A stretch of 64,000 nucleotides of DNA from Heterobilharzia americana (GCA_944470555.2 OX104130.1:64919160-64983159), one strand, 5' to 3'. Numbered from the stretch's first letter, positions 13,843 through 27,440 are shown. Notes: generated by a model not told the origin, from the letters alone. Numbers and translations are program-made.

Positions 13843-16211
13843 TTCAACCCGACAGTGATCCTCCTCGCCTGGTGGCCACGTCGCAAAATGACCGATAGAA
13901 TTCGGTCAGGACTCAGGACTAGATAGTATGAAATCGGTTGTTCTTCAATGACCAAACAAAGTATTCACCTTCGTCGTTGTACGTTTACCCTAAAATCTCT
14001 TATAATGAACTACAATAAACGTCGACTAAGTCATTCTCCGAAGATGGTTTTAACAAGCGGAAATTAACCAGTGACTGAGGTTTCTCTGGTTGTTAGAATA
14101 TATAGAATTCATTAATACTTCACATACCAAAAATCTATTTATTTAATAACGATAGGCGTACCGCAAGTAACGGATATCGGTTTCTACCGTGACTCAGTGT
14201 TGCCTTAACAACAAATTGAATGGTCTTTATACTGTCCTCATGATTTTAAAATCAATGTTGTTCTGATCACCAAGAAAAATCAAAATGTTTATTTCGTAAT
14301 AAACTGAATTCCCATCATAGTCAAAGGAGAGTATATCTACTTCTTACGGGGATAATCTCCAATTAAAAAATGAAGTTTTTCTCCAATAAAAGTAGAAAGT
14401 CAAGTAGGCGGAGTATAAAGTGAAAATGTAAATGAATGTGAAATACAAATAATCACCAGCGCTAATAGTAGAACGTGACATATTCGTAATACACAGTTTT
14501 CTGTATGTACGCTTTCAAGCAATCTTATTGCTATATGTTTCAAGTTGTGTGTGTATGTATGTATGTAGATAGTTAAGGAACTGGCTGCCTTAGTCATATT
14601 TGAGGTATTATAGTACAAACATGATTTCATCGTTGAATATTTCCTTTGTCCAATCGAAGAAGTGAAAAGTTGCGGCATAATTGAAAGGTTTTTTGCTGGA
14701 TTCGGATTCTACTAAACGACAACATACAAGATGCTTTTTAAAAAACTTCTGAATAAAATATTGGTTACTTTATCGGTTAACACTGCAGCTATTTTTAAAA
14801 AGCCATCAACTAATCATCGATTTCCTGATGTTGTTGATACTGAATGAATGAATGTAAGTCATAAAATATAGGCAAAGATTTTGTTATATATTAACAATGC
14901 AGCTAGATAAAATTTAAGGATTTTGTGAATTAAACATCACATAAGTTTGCAAGCCACAAAATCAGTTTGCCACAGAGTTATCGTTGATAACAACATTTTC
15001 TGAAATTGTATATCTCACTGGTGATTATTCAAATCCTGCTGCACACATTTTCACCAGGAAAGATTCAGTAGTCGTAAAACAATTTGTTCTAAAAAGAACT
15101 AAATTCACCTGTCATCTGCCACGAAGACATGTTTGGTGTTTTAATTAGTTGATATATAAGTACAAACATTCGTAGAAATGATGGTTTTGAATATATACAA
15201 TTTGCACTTCTAGATTTTTCATAGTGTTCTTCTAACTTTTAGTGGATATAAGTGCGTCCCAACACTTTTCAAGAAAATTATTTCCAGAATTATGTGGCGC
15301 TGATGTTTTCTTCACTTAATGTTTGTTAGACATTTAAAACCGAATTCGCATCAAATGAGTCTATAAAATCCTCACGTCGTTAACCGTTTACCAGTAGTAT
15401 ATCCAACTAAAGAAAATTATTCAGTAGTTATTATACCTTAAATAATTTGATGATTGAAATATAAAATAGATTTCTACTACTATGAAGCATTTGATTAATC
15501 TCTTGATAACAAAAGCAATCTTTCTGCAAACTGTAGCGAACAGCTTTCTGATCATCCATCTAAATTTTTCCTTTGAAACCGTGTTTCGTCTATAAATAAA
15601 AGTAATTTATTGAGGTATTTCACTGTCACTTGTCCCTAGAGATTCATCTTTTCTATTTCATAAGATTCTTAAGTGAATAACAAGAACGAAAAAAATTGTG
15701 TTCAAGCAGAACAGTGACAGATTTACCGCCTGTAAAAAATCTCCTGAGAAATAATTTTTAGGATATCTTTTAGAAACAGGCAACATAAGGTTTGTTTCAT
15801 CTTCGTTCATGACTTTTTAGAAGGGCGTAATCATAATCGATCCTAAGAACAAGATAATAAACACCGGTTTTTATTACAAGTACGTTACCATTCAGTGAAT
15901 GTGTAGGAAGTAAATAACTCACATTTTGCCACCTGCGACATAGCTGAGCAGTCATCAAATATCATTGCTCACTTAAATTTAAACCCAATAGTTGAATGAA
16001 AGTGTACCTACCACGCGATTAAGAGGAAATGAGTTTGACCTCACATTAGATTGCAGATACACATTGTTTCAGAGAAAGCTTAATAAAATAAATAAACTCA
16101 TCTATCATTTGTAAAAAGCTTACGTTAACACTGAACTAACTTTTAATATGTACACTAAACATACTCTGTAGTTAAACACACAATTTGTTATCAGTTGTCA
16201 CTGCCATATAC

Positions 16212-19200
16212 TCAATTATTATTTTAATATTATTTGTCCCATGGGTTCCCAATGGAACATAGGGCTTCAGTAACACGGCCTTCTACCACTCTCTTCTCTG
16301 CAGTCTTTTCAACCTGGCTGCACGACTGCCCACAAGCTCTCATTTCTTCTTCACACCATCTTATCCATGTCACCCTCAGCTGGGAAGCCCAACTCGCCGT
16401 TTCCCATCTGGGTTCCACTCGAGTGACTGGCCTGACGCGTGATGTCCCCAATTGGTCTTCTCATTACACGCACAATCCATCTACACTTCCTTCTGCATAT
16501 TTGTTGAGCGATGGGTTCCTGGTTGGTTCGTTGCCAGGCCAGAGTTCCTTGTTGCTTATTTTTTCTGAGCTTAAGTGACGAGCCAGCGTAGGCAGCGGCT
16601 GTTGATTAATGTCTGTAGTTTGTTGGAAATGCCTTTCGTAACGCGCCAAGACTCTCAACCATCAGATATGTTAAGTGCAGAAGATCTGCACACTGGTTTC
16701 AGGCTAATGAACGCCTGTCTTGCTGTCTTCACGATCCTGACTGGTTTTGACGTCCTCGTCCGTGCCGCCTGTAGTTGAAACGATGCTGCCTAGATAGGTG
16801 AAAGAGGCTAAATCCTTTAAGTTTCTCCCGTTGATGGTGATTGGAGTTTGTTGTTGTTGCTGATGGTGGCGTTGGTTGGGTATCATCATCACCTCTGTCT
16901 TCTCTACGTTCACTTGAGTGGTGTCATATATTCGCTGCCCTGCCTCTTCTGTCAACTTGTTAGTTTTCGCCTGTAGATCTTCCAGTTCGTGTAACATCAG
17001 ACATAAGTCATCGGCAAAATCCAAATCTTCTAGGATCTTTTCCTCGGTCCAGCGTTTCCCCCACTTCTTGCTCCTCATGGTTTGCTGCATGATCCAGTCC
17101 ACTACAATCAGCATTGTTTCACTCCTGTCTTCACTTCAAAAACATCACTGAGTTGGGCTGTCTCTTGTGAATTACTTGGCATGTGGCATCTGCATATAGT
17201 TGTTGAAGGAGGCGGATAAAGGTTTGTGGTATTTCGTAGTGTTGAAGCAGCTGCCTGCCAAATTACTTGTCGGTGGACGCTGTCAAAGGCCTTCTCAAAG
17301 TCGATGAAGTTGAGGTGAGGTAGAGAGTTGACTACCATTCTATGCTCTTTTGTATGATGATGCGTAGAGGAGCGTTTGCAATTTGATCCGCACATGATTT
17401 GTACTTCCTGAATCCAGCCTGTTCCGGTAGCAGTTTTGGATCCACCGCAGGTTTTAGTCTCTCCAGGATGATGCGGCTTAATATTTCGCTTGCTTGAGGT
17501 GGACAAGAGCGTGATTCCACGCCGGTCCTTACAAACACTGAGGTCGCCATTCTTCGGGAGTTTGACAAGGTAGCCCTTCTTCTAATCAGTGGGCAGGTAC
17601 CTACCCTTCACTCCAGACCTTCTTCAATAGTGGTGTGAGCATGTCCGCTGTTGTCCCTGCGTCTGCTGTCAGTGCTTCTGGCGGGATTCCATTTGATCCC
17701 GCCGCTTTCCCGCATTCCAGTAACTTTATGGCGCTCAGGACTTCTGCTTTCGTAGGAGGGTTTGCGTTCACTTGCAGTTCTGTGGCTGAGCTGTTGGTGG
17801 TATTTCTGGACAAAGTGCAGGTGGTGGTGGTGGTCGATTCAATAGCTTCTTGAAGTGGTCGGCCCACCGTTTAATTTGTTTCTCTTCTCTGATGATTAGA
17901 TTTCCTTCATCTTTTATCGGTTTTATCTGTGTTGATCTCTTCCCAGATAGTAACCTGGTTATTTGTTCCCAAGTTGTCAGGTCTGTGTTTCTCCTACCTG
18001 CAGCCTGTTCTGCTTCACTTGCCAATGTGTCGTAGAAGTGTCTCTTGTCCTTGCGCGCACTCTTCACTTCCTTGTCCAGTGTAGTGTTTTATGCATTGTA
18101 CTCAGTTCATCTTTTCGTTGTTGACCCTTGTACTGCACTGGTTTATCTTTTACTTCACCATCCTCCTCTCCCTCCTCTATCAGCTTACATGTATCCATCG
18201 AGATCCATTCCTTGTCCTATCTTGTTTCTTCTTTCTTAATACGGCTGTGCAGGTTTCTTTCCACATCTCTTTCAAAGACTTCCAGTGTTCTTCTACACAA
18301 GTTTCTTTAGGGGTGTTGCTCGATATCTCCCATTTTGTCTTGATGGCTGGCTGCCGTGAAGATGTCCGTTGTGGTTTCGTCTTCCAGTTTCTAGGTGTTG
18401 AACTTGGACTGTGGTCTATCACCAACTTCCTTGAAGGCTTTCAACTTGATTTTTCAGGCAGGTTCCCTGCTAGCCTTCTTCATCTGATCTTTTGTCCACT
18501 AGGCTGTGTCCCTACTTTCTTCACATTGAGATGAAATCGATCTGATTTTTAGTGTATCCATCTGGTGTCTGGTAAAATCCATGTCACTTTGTGGATATCC
18601 TTGTGCTTGAACACACTGCCTGACTCCAATCACCAAATGGTTGAATGCACAGAATTCTGCAAACAATTCTCATTCTCGTTCATCACCTCACCGGGAGCTT
18701 CTCGATCCATGGTTAGTTCTCTTACTGTGTTGTCTGCTCCCAGTTTGGCATTCATGTCACCCCACCCATTAGGATTTTGATATCGCCATCTGGAGTGAGG
18801 TCCTGTCCAGTGTTGATTGCAGTTGTCTGTAGAATTCCTCCTTTTCCTCTTGCTCTGCAATATTTGTAGGTGCGTAGTACTGAATGATTGTGACCTTCCT
18901 TCCTTTTGAGTTGAATCTTGTTGTCATGATCCTGCATGAGGAGATTGGTTCCCACTGCATGGGAGAAAGAGAGCCTTCGATGCTCTTGGGGACATCATGA
19001 TAGACACTTCATGACTCAGTGTGCTCTTGGTTGTCGTCTGGGTGACAATGTTGGAGTAGATTATTGACTCCTCTTCAGTTGACAGTTTGGAGAGTCCACT
19101 TCCATTCCATCTGCAGATTCCTCACATATTCCAAGCACTTCAATGTGATACCTTCTCATCTCCTTTGCAATCTGGGCTGCCTTGCCAGCTAGGTTCAAAC

Positions 19201-19470
19201 ATCGTGCAGACACTCCATGTCGCTGTGCTCAGCTTACTCTCGCTTTCATCGAGAGAAGACACATCGGCCAATTGGCTTCCCGAAGGCTTTCACCAACTGG
19301 TGTCATTTCGCCCCTCCGATTCCAGCAAGGAATAATTTTGTTTCTATTTTTTATATATTGTTTGTGCTTTGAAGTTTGTTTAGCGGTTGGATTTGTTTTA
19401 GGGGGTAGGGTTGCTGGCCCTATGCCCAATCTTCCCTCTTTATAGGGGCTTAGGACCGGCTAGTAACAAG
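16212..19470 (-). mobile_element. RTE/SR2-like non-LTR retrotransposon, near full length, inactivated
   Basis: Read on the minus strand: a 5' leader (about 19470-19190); remnants of an AP endonuclease (about 18630-19170, with IEVLGICEE, YYAPTNIAEQEEK and GDMNAKLGADN); a linker; and a reverse transcriptase (about 16700-17870). The RT shows GKAAGSNGIPPEAL, KNWRGI-type spacing, LLPEQAGFRKYKSCADQIA, NFIDFEKAFDSVHR, the catalytic DFADDLCLML, and FTYLGSIVSTTGGTDEDVK. The C-terminal domain follows (16230-16660). It ends in ...GGGACAAATAATATTAAAATAATAATT, a short A/T-rich tail. Frameshifts and stops break the ORF into at least eight pieces, so it is not autonomous. It sits antisense in the cadherin intron. 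A second copy is at 44165-46575 and a 3' stub at 63236-63356. Confidence 0.92.
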
Positions 19471-21122
19471 TGAACTAGTTAACCAGGTTTAAAATATTCA
19501 TTCGTTTCCTTTAAAAATAAGCCAGTAACTATACTTTTAGATGTTTCCTAAATCCACTTTCTATTTAAATGCAATTATTCAAGAAGTGAACTACTGATAG
19601 GAAACCACAGAAGAGCATAAGGTCCTAGTGATTAGGAATGTCTACACAATCACTTCTGATAATGTCGTTTCCACAAAAACATGGTTATTCCATTGAGCCA
19701 CCAGTAGGAATGCGCAATTTACTTCATCAACATCAAATATCAATATATTTATCCAAATATAGTTCTCAGAAATATGAAATGAGATAAATTAATATATAGG
19801 GTTTTGTCGGTGGTATATTAGAGTATCTTAATTGAATAAGTCTCAGTAGTTCTCTATTTCTACTTTTAAATCTTATCTATTCACATAGTCTTAGTGAATG
19901 TCTCTAGGTTCAGGTCTTGCTGACGTCATTTTGAAGCTTCCAGAAAACACTCTTTGTCTTAATTTAAATACACCTGGCTGATGAGCACCGACAGTCATGA
20001 AAACTACGTCAAGCAGTGTTCCTTGCAGTTTTATTTTCGATGTGTAGTGGCGAAGCACAGTTTCAACTAACTTAGTGGCTAAATTACATACTATATAGAT
20101 AGACAGTAACTACTGCTCAGGACTTCATAACTACATCAGTCATGATACCACGACCAATTTGTTGAGAGTATACTCTGTCATTTACAAATGAGCTGTTAGA
20201 TGAGAGTCATGAATAACAGTCTACTGGACCTCTTACTGATTGGCGTACATATATTTCTGTTATATGAAACCATCAGGGAGTAAAACGAAACCCTGAAAGT
20301 TTATTAAATAACAAAGAACAAGTGGTAAGAAAAATATTATCCTCATTTTCTTCAGGCTGATCTGCTAGACATGTGCGACAATCATATTCTAGGTACACCT
20401 TATCAGACCAGTACTCTGAGTGGATTACATGGTTGCTCAGCTTTGACGATAATACCGAGCTGCCGAACTGTAATTCACTCGAGCTAGCAGAAAGGAACTT
20501 CTGATTGATCAGAGTGTTTATAAGAAGTAAACATTTATTGTTACTATACATTCTGTTGACGGTTATTGTAATATTCAAGCGATAAAATACGGTCAAAATC
20601 TCACTAGTGAGAACCCTTGTTATCGGTAAAAATATTTTAGCCTTATGCATAACCCTATTTCAAATCTCAGAGATAGACCCGGACAGTTACATTATTGACT
20701 GCCCATTTTGATTACATCATTTAGTCCCACAGCAATTCGATGGTGGTTTTCATAGATTGATTGGAAAGTTTCACACTTTAGCAGTAAGTGACAAAAGTTC
20801 CAGTCTATAGAGATTCATCAGTTTCCCAAGGATTTCAGATACGCTACTTATGGGTGTCAGAAAGTACAAATCCTCATTTCCGCGCTTCATTTTGAATGAG
20901 ACCTAATACCTAGTATCGAGTATGGTCAGTGCATACGCTTGTTCACCACTAAAAGGAATTCCCTCTGTAATCGTTCTGACTATCTAATATAAGCAACTGC
21001 CAGCACCGCAGTCATATATGAAGAGTAAATGGAGTTCAAGTTCTCCAGTATAAACCTCATTGATAAATTTAACTTGATCCCCTCAACTGAACACTAAATT
21101 TTTCTCTTTTTTCTCTGGTTAG

Positions 21123-21579
21123 GTTCATTTCACAGTTATTATTCGAAGCGACCCTAATCTTCGAATCTCAGAGAAAAGTACCAATCCTCGTTTAGATCAT
21201 CTTAGTATGGAACATTTAATTGGTAAACAATCGAACTTCGACTACACTAATTCCAATGGTGAATCAACACGTAAAACCTTCAAGTATGCTGAACATGATA
21301 ATGGATTAGGCAAAGATTATCTGTATAGATCAACGAATATTGATAATAATATAAATGCTGGATTATTGTACTCTCAATCATCAACTTCAACTTCACACCT
21401 GCATAAATCAAATCATCTCAAATCAAATTATGGATATGGCCACCAGACATTGATTATTATTGTTATGGCTTCAATTGCTGGAGTACTGTGTGCATTATTG
21501 CTGGTCGCTATTATTCTAACAAAACGCTGTACTGTTGACACTACATCACCAGCAGTAACAACATCGACAATGTCGAAAG
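21123..21579 (+). CDS. Cadherin-superfamily receptor, membrane-proximal and transmembrane exon
   Basis: The acceptor is ctggttag (to 21122). The exon reads from 21123 in phase 0 and joins directly to the exon ending at 1487, across an intron of about 19.6 kb. Residues 1-8 (VHFTVIIR) finish the last cadherin repeat. About 95 polar residues rich in Ser, Asn and Lys follow. A single hydrophobic helix (TLIIIVMASIAGVLCALLLV..., about 21447-21518) precedes TKRC, so the protein is predicted type I with the tail inside. The donor is TCGAAAG|gtggg (21579/21580), phase 1. The open frame runs a few codons into the intron (to 21594), which is read-through, not coding. A start at the internal ATG 21207 would drop the strand that completes the repeat, so I reject it. 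Confidence 0.88.
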
Positions 21580-22113
21580 GTGGGTTCAACTTTTAACCTG
21601 ACAAATGTTTAGCGAAATAATTATCTACAGTTCCGATTGTAAGAAGATTGTTGCTTTTAAAATCATTAGAAAAATTCTATGATACTTAAATTCCAACCAG
21701 ACCTTTGTGGTTCTAATCAATGAAGTTAAAACTGATGAGTACGTCATTGGTGAATTGATAAACAAAATTATTTTGCATAAGTATAATTTCATGTTAAATG
21801 CCATAATTTGTATTTGAAGCTTAACTTTATTGCCCTCAACATAGACTGAAAGTTGCAGAAACTAACGGAAGACAAATAACTTTTCCAAACCCCGACAGAT
21901 GCTTTTTTCCGAAGAAAATATCCTAGTCTTCTATCTCCTATACAACTCTACATACTTCTGACTCAGAACCAATAGAAAATAAATATCTGAGAAGTTAAAA
22001 CTTAACAACTTTATGACACTGATGTCATATGACTGAAATTTATCCATTAGTAATTTTCAAACATTTAATTCATATAACTAATGAGGATAGCCTTGTAAAT
22101 GGCTGGCTGCAGT

Positions 22114-22114
22114 A

Positions 22115-22170
<56 letters not shown>
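22114..22170. repeat. (AT)n microsatellite
   Basis: About 57 bp of alternating TA with a central acac interruption, seen directly. Confidence 0.97.
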
Positions 22171-23711
22171 CTTGCGTAACAAATTAAGGCTTTTTAATTA
22201 CCATACCTCCTAAATTATTTATAACATATCTAGTCAAAGAAATTTATGTTCTGACCCTATATTTATTCAGATTTTTGGTAGCAACATTCAAAACCCGTGT
22301 ACTTCTCTATTAAATAACGTTCACTGTAGTGACTGCGCTTATTTATTTAATAAATATACCCGAATTTATTCCATTAGAAGAAGTGATATGAACATTGTAT
22401 TTAAAATAGACTAATCTACTTTTTCGTTACATGACTACATTTATAAAGGTAATGCAAACTGGAATTTATAAACCGTGTCTGGTTGGCTCATAAACTTTTC
22501 AGAATGCAAATCTTCATTTAAACGATTTATTTCTTAGCATCTAAGTGGTAAAAATTCAATAAATTTGCACAAATATCCTTACTATGATGACGAACAGTAA
22601 CTGTAAACTATGTTCTTGAAAATATGACCTATACGTCCTTGAGTTTGTGGCACTTACTACTACAGTTCAGAACCAAACCGAGAGTTGTAGTCATAAGTTT
22701 TGGTGTAGGATGATAGGAGCCAACATGCACTAAATGCTGAGCCCATATCACGTGACTCGTGGCACTCATCAGTGGGAAATATCTGCAGCCATGAGGAAAT
22801 TGGTGTTTTCCCAGTAACTCATACTTGTGTCACTCACTGATAAGCTGGTCGCTATTGGGTAACGAATGTATCTGTTTGATCTTTAGTTCTACAACTTAAA
22901 TATAGTGCTCTACAGTGTCACGTCACATCACCCAGCGACCACATTACAGAAATTATTCGAAAGACTTCTTTCACTTTCAATCACTGAGGGCCGGATAGCA
23001 ACGTCAGTTAACTATCAGCAACACGTCTGTATAATTCCCAGCTTCTCTTTTATAGTTTCACCTTAGAAAAGCACAACAAGTGTCGATAAGTAGTACCCAG
23101 TCTTCATTTCTACCAATTCATGAACCTATCTGTAAGCACCAATTAAACCATATCCGTTCCTCTAATGAATAATCCAAAGCCTGCTGATTTTACCTGTGAC
23201 CATAGTTAGCACACTTAAGTTTGGGTTGTCGAAGGGAAGAGAAAATAAGCTGCTGAAGGCCACAAATATTACATATCTAACGAGTAGGAGGAAGCAAAAA
23301 ACCTAAAATAAACATACCTGCTCTAAATTTTTGAAGGAATAAATCAGTGCCCTATGAATAAACAAATGTAGAACATAAGAAACTTCACTTTAGTTAAATA
23401 AGGTGACAATAAACGCGAGTGCAGATAAGTTATCTAAGTGACATTAGTAAATGTCCCTATCAGGACCAGATGATTCATAATTGTGAGGTATATTTATTTA
23501 ATTAACGAAATAAACAGTAATGTAACCTCTAAACTTACTGGGTAACTTATTGGAAGTCAAACCCATTTGGCTTATGGAACAAATTATCTCATCTATCTTA
23601 GTTGAATCGGTGAAGTACACATCCTAGAAAAGAGGAATCACATTCATTCGCATAAACTACACAGAAACTGAATAAACTGTACTTCGAAAACATTATTGCT
23701 TGTAATAATGA

Positions 23712-24110
23712 TGGGTAGTGGCTAGCAATAGTATTCACGCTGTGCGTCTCGTCCCATTTGAAACTCATCAACTGAATGTACTTGCCTTCTGGTGAGTGAT
23801 ATTATTCCCAAAGAGACTTGAACACGAAACCGATTGCTTCAGACGCCAGATCTCTATCCAGTAAACCAACACGTTATGACAGCTACTTGCTGGCGCAGCG
23901 CGCATAGTTTATATGATGTTGCTTGAAATATCCTATAGTTGATTGGACTGAGTTGATCAGTCTCTGTTGGCATATGAGCTCCTGTGAGGATACCTCGATA
24001 TTATCTGTGTTCCAGTTTTATAGCAATGATGGACAGTGGCCAGTAGCGAAATCTAGGACGTGCTCCTCACCCTATTTGGAACTGCTAGCCACTATCCATC
24101 ATTACTGTAA
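23712..24110 (-). repeat. SM-alpha-type hammerhead repeat, about 1.2 tandem units
   Basis: On the minus strand it has cagttgatgagtttcaaatgggacgagac (core UUGAUGA and GAGA in place of GAAA, so probably inactive). The tRNA-like head is at about 23790-23870, and the tail of a further unit runs from about 23905 to 24010. A second hammerhead 3' arm (ccagtagcgaaatctaggacg) appears at about 24037-24060, about 315 bp from the first. The junction then flips to + strand sequence (gctagccactatccatcatt). Tandem spacing plus an internal inversion suggests recombination between units. Confidence 0.72.
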
Positions 24111-26454
24111 AAAGAAACGACAGGTAATGTTAAGCTATCTGTGAAGGGATCCACATCCCACTAGACACCAATCACTTAGGTCCAGTCAGTGACCGAATGA
24201 TACAAGCTACAAAATAAATTAGTGCTTGATTTAAACAACTATATGTTTCAGCTTTTTAAAGATAAAGTAGCTCAGCATTTTTCTGTTGAAATTCAATTAA
24301 AGTAGGTTTTCACCTTCATATCAGTGGGATGATATGTCTCTTGCCAGTACTTTCATGTAACTAGTGAGCACTCTAAAAGAAACTACGGTTTCTTAAATTG
24401 GTAACCATCCATTTAAGACTCAAAAAACCTCCAATCGAACTCTTCAGTTCTACGGTAAACGGTACAACTACCAGGACCTTTAATTATTCGTTTAGCTCTA
24501 TAGTTACGTGAATAAATTAAAGGCTTAAAATTATAGAGGCATGACTAAGTCCTCTTTGGATCGGCTATCATTTTATGGAATGAAGAATTTGTAACTGCTG
24601 TTTACAGCTGTTTATCAGTTAATATCCTACCTATGACCTATAAATGTAGAGCTTAGGTACTGTTGTACAGTATAACTCCATGTTATTTTGTTAATTTGAT
24701 GCAACAAAGTGATAAGTTATTATCCGCTTATATAATCCACTTGGGTTCAGGAAATTATCCAGTAGAATGCATTGTATTACCATGTGTTTTATCAACGAAA
24801 CAAAGTAACAGGAAACGGCGACAGTTGAAGTTATCAGTAATTTGGATTTCAATTTCTTAACCAAATGCTGAATCTAGTACAGTAAATTAATAAGCGTTTC
24901 CTGTTATCTTTTGAAACAGACGTTTAAATAACAGATCCCAAAAGATTCCTTTGACAGAATGATGAAAGCATTAAGTTTATCTCAAGTGGTCTAATACAGA
25001 ATAAAATTTCATGGTTGTGATCAAGGGTAACATCTTCCATGGAAACATTCAGCGATACCCTTGTTTATAACTAGCTTGACTAATAATTCATGGTTCAAGG
25101 TGTTTACTGAATTCCTATATACCTGTTAACTTTTCATTATTACAATCAATCAATCCATTCCTGTTTACTTTATGTAACCAAAGGATTAATTATTACTTCT
25201 CATAAAACATAATGAAGAGGTTTTCAAGTTGACCGGGAACTACTAATATACTTTATTTACTATCTCTCATCAACTAACAGTCCTTATCATTTCTCACTCG
25301 AAAAGTTATCACCATCACCATTAACACTGTTGCACATATTCCTTTTGCTATTCTAAACGGAAATAATGCAGGGTTAAAAGATAAAATGAATCCACAGTCC
25401 TTCACTACTCTATCGGTTACCTGAATAAAACTTATTACGAGGAAAACATTGGATGCGTTAATTCATTTGAAAACAGATCTGGATAAACAATGGACAAACT
25501 GAAAGTAATATTTAAAAGGTGAATATCAATATAGTATGTTCACAAAAGGATATGGCGAACTGGTACCATGACTAGGAAATCTTTGACAAAATAATTCATC
25601 ATTTTGATTTGGAGGCTTGTGGGAATTTTATTGATTTCAGGTTGGTATTCACCATGAACTGTTATTACCAATTTGACCTGTATATAAGCAGATTATGAGT
25701 CACAATATAATGAAAGGAAAAAAGCTACTTTACGCGAACTCATTAGGTCATGTTTGGATTTAAGGCGATGAAAAAATAAAAACAAAGTGATAGTCTAGTT
25801 GTAACGCCTAAACCCCCTAGACTTATTGAGAAAATTTCATTCCTTTGACAGTATAACGTTTGTCTCAAAGTTTTAAATTCTAGTGTCTTCTATGAGTTGG
25901 AGTAGATTCATAGGAGACCTTTTATTGTTTATTTTATACTCTAGCTTCATGGCAGCTGTGCCATTACATTCAGACTATCTGTTTACGATTTCTAGTCCTA
26001 GAAAATACTTTTAATAGGGTGAATGAAGAAAGACGGTGATATCATCTTTTTACAAACGAAACATTGATCCCAGATTAATAATGAAGTCTATGAAATAACG
26101 CACCTTGAGGACATATTTCACCTAAGCACAGACTAAAGAAAAAATTAGGAAGTTGGGCAGATTTAAATATACAAGTATAAAACTAAAGTTACATCGTGAC
26201 CACTTTAAAAACCTGAAAATCAGTGCGATGGGTTTGTGCTATTTACTCTGAATATCAAAATAATTTGTTTAGTGTCAAGATTCCATGTAAGTCTTTTTGA
26301 ATAATATTCAAAATTGTAACCGCTTGGTTAGAAAGTATGGAGCAAGAACTATTAAAACTAAGCACGTTGCGTATATTACTGGTTCATTTATTACTTCACT
26401 CACCTCCGTGTCACTGGATTTGAAAACGACTTAAACTAAAAGATTTCAAGTTGG

Positions 26455-26770
26455 CACTCACTGTGGACTGATATCAGTCATAGAACCATTGAAAACCTGG
26501 GAGTACGTCATCTGTGCCTTCGTAGTATGGAACCTTTCAGAAGTGCACATCTGCGACCCCGCTCACTAAGAGTCTAACCTAGGACCCCCAGGTTTCACTG
26601 CGAGCCCGTTACCATTTAGCCAATGGATCAAAATCCAATGGTCAACATTTTCCTACTTCTGTCAATTAGTGATAGGGCCTACTATTACTATGACGAAACA
26701 GCTGTCCACTGCCCCCAGGTTTTCAAACCGATGTCAATCCATAATGAGTACCAAATTGAAACCAATAAAA
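26455..26770. repeat. Second tRNA-headed hammerhead-like repeat family (family B), inverted pair
   Basis: The minus part (26455-26640) has a tRNA-like head, ttggctaaatggtaacg with a B-box-like ggttagactc, and a decayed core. The plus part (26640-26770) has tatgacgaaacagctgtccactgcccccaggtttt: a GAAA, then the self-complementary ACAGCUGU (stem III) and a UC cleavage position. The same 3' block recurs at 31690 and 42797. Confidence 0.65.
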
Positions 26771-27024
26771 CTGGCAAAACCTCCAGAATGAATTAATAAG
26801 ACATTTGTTTGAATAAAGCAAGGAAGAAGGCAGTTGCAGAATAAGATGTGCATATTTTATTTCATGCTTTTTCCTCATCTGTTAACAACTTCAATCTACA
26901 AAAGATGCGTGAAGCATTTTGGAATCAAGTTGTCTGCATATAGTTGTTTTTATTCTCATTTTACAGTGGACTTGATCAATAAATTTCAAAGTATTTCAAC
27001 GATAAACAAGTTACAGTAAAGACA

Positions 27025-27440
27025 GATAGTGGCTAGCAGTTGAATCCAAGATGCGCATTTCGTCCTATTTGGGACTCGTCAGCTAAACTTTTCTGCCTCG
27101 CAGTGAGTAATGCTGTTCCTACCGAGATTTCAAGCAATAACACTAAAACTATACCCATCAAACAAGAAGTGGCTATCATGGGTCGGTGGTGTAGTGGATA
27201 ACGCTCTTGCGTTTGAAGCGATCGCTCCGGAGTCCGAGTACCGATGGGAACAACATCACTCACTGGGAGGCAGGTACATCCAGCTGAGGAGTTCCGAATA
27301 AGACGAAATGCTCATTCTGGATTCCGCTGCCAGCCACTATCCATCTTTATTATAACTAGAACACAGGTATATCGAGGCATCCGCACATAAGCCTATATGC
27401 CAATAGACACCGATCATTTTGGTCTAATCAACGATGGTAT
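27025..27440. repeat. Head-to-head pair of SM-alpha-type repeats with two hammerhead motifs
   Basis: The minus motif (27031-27090) has CUGACGA, stem II GUCC/GGAC around CAAAUA, GAAA, palindromic stem III AUGCGCAU and an AUC cleavage triplet; its stem I is weak. The plus unit (27177-27440) has a tRNA-like head with A box ggtggtgtagtggataacgc, then at 27268-27330 a perfect stem I (AUCCAG/CUGGAU), CUGAGGA, GAAA, stem III AUG-CU-CAU and AUU at the cleavage position; stem II has one mismatch. The tail runs to about 27440. These are the two best-preserved hammerheads in the window. Confidence 0.82.

Larger units (their letters stand above)
1488..21122 (+). other. Cadherin intron of about 19.6 kb, transposon-filled
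   Basis: It is bounded by gtaagc and ctggttag. It contains Penelope-like fragments (2720-4090, 6140-6480), a dispersed repeat (10050-10240), a foldback repeat (13481-13842) and a near-complete RTE-like LINE (16212-19470), listed separately. I recognise no gene in 4100-6130, 6490-10040, 10250-13470, 13860-16200 or 19480-21120. Small ORFs there (for example 8320-8556 +, 10352-10663 +, 14400-14678 - and 20273-20650 -) have no family signature and no convincing splice context. A short (TAA)n microsatellite lies at about 8946-8972. Confidence 0.8.

Noticed and set aside
18091..18534. 147-codon + strand ORF rich in hydrophobic residues
   Set aside because: Antisense shadow of the RTE-like LINE linker; the equivalent shadow appears at 44317-44796 (minus) in the other copy.
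20273..20650. 125-codon minus ORF in the cadherin intron
   Set aside because: No recognisable domain, no splice context and antisense to the host gene. Kept only as an unassigned open frame.
21207..21596. Independent small membrane protein starting at ATG 21207
   Set aside because: The frame is open back to a splice acceptor at 21122 and joins in phase with the cadherin exon, so it is one exon of that gene.
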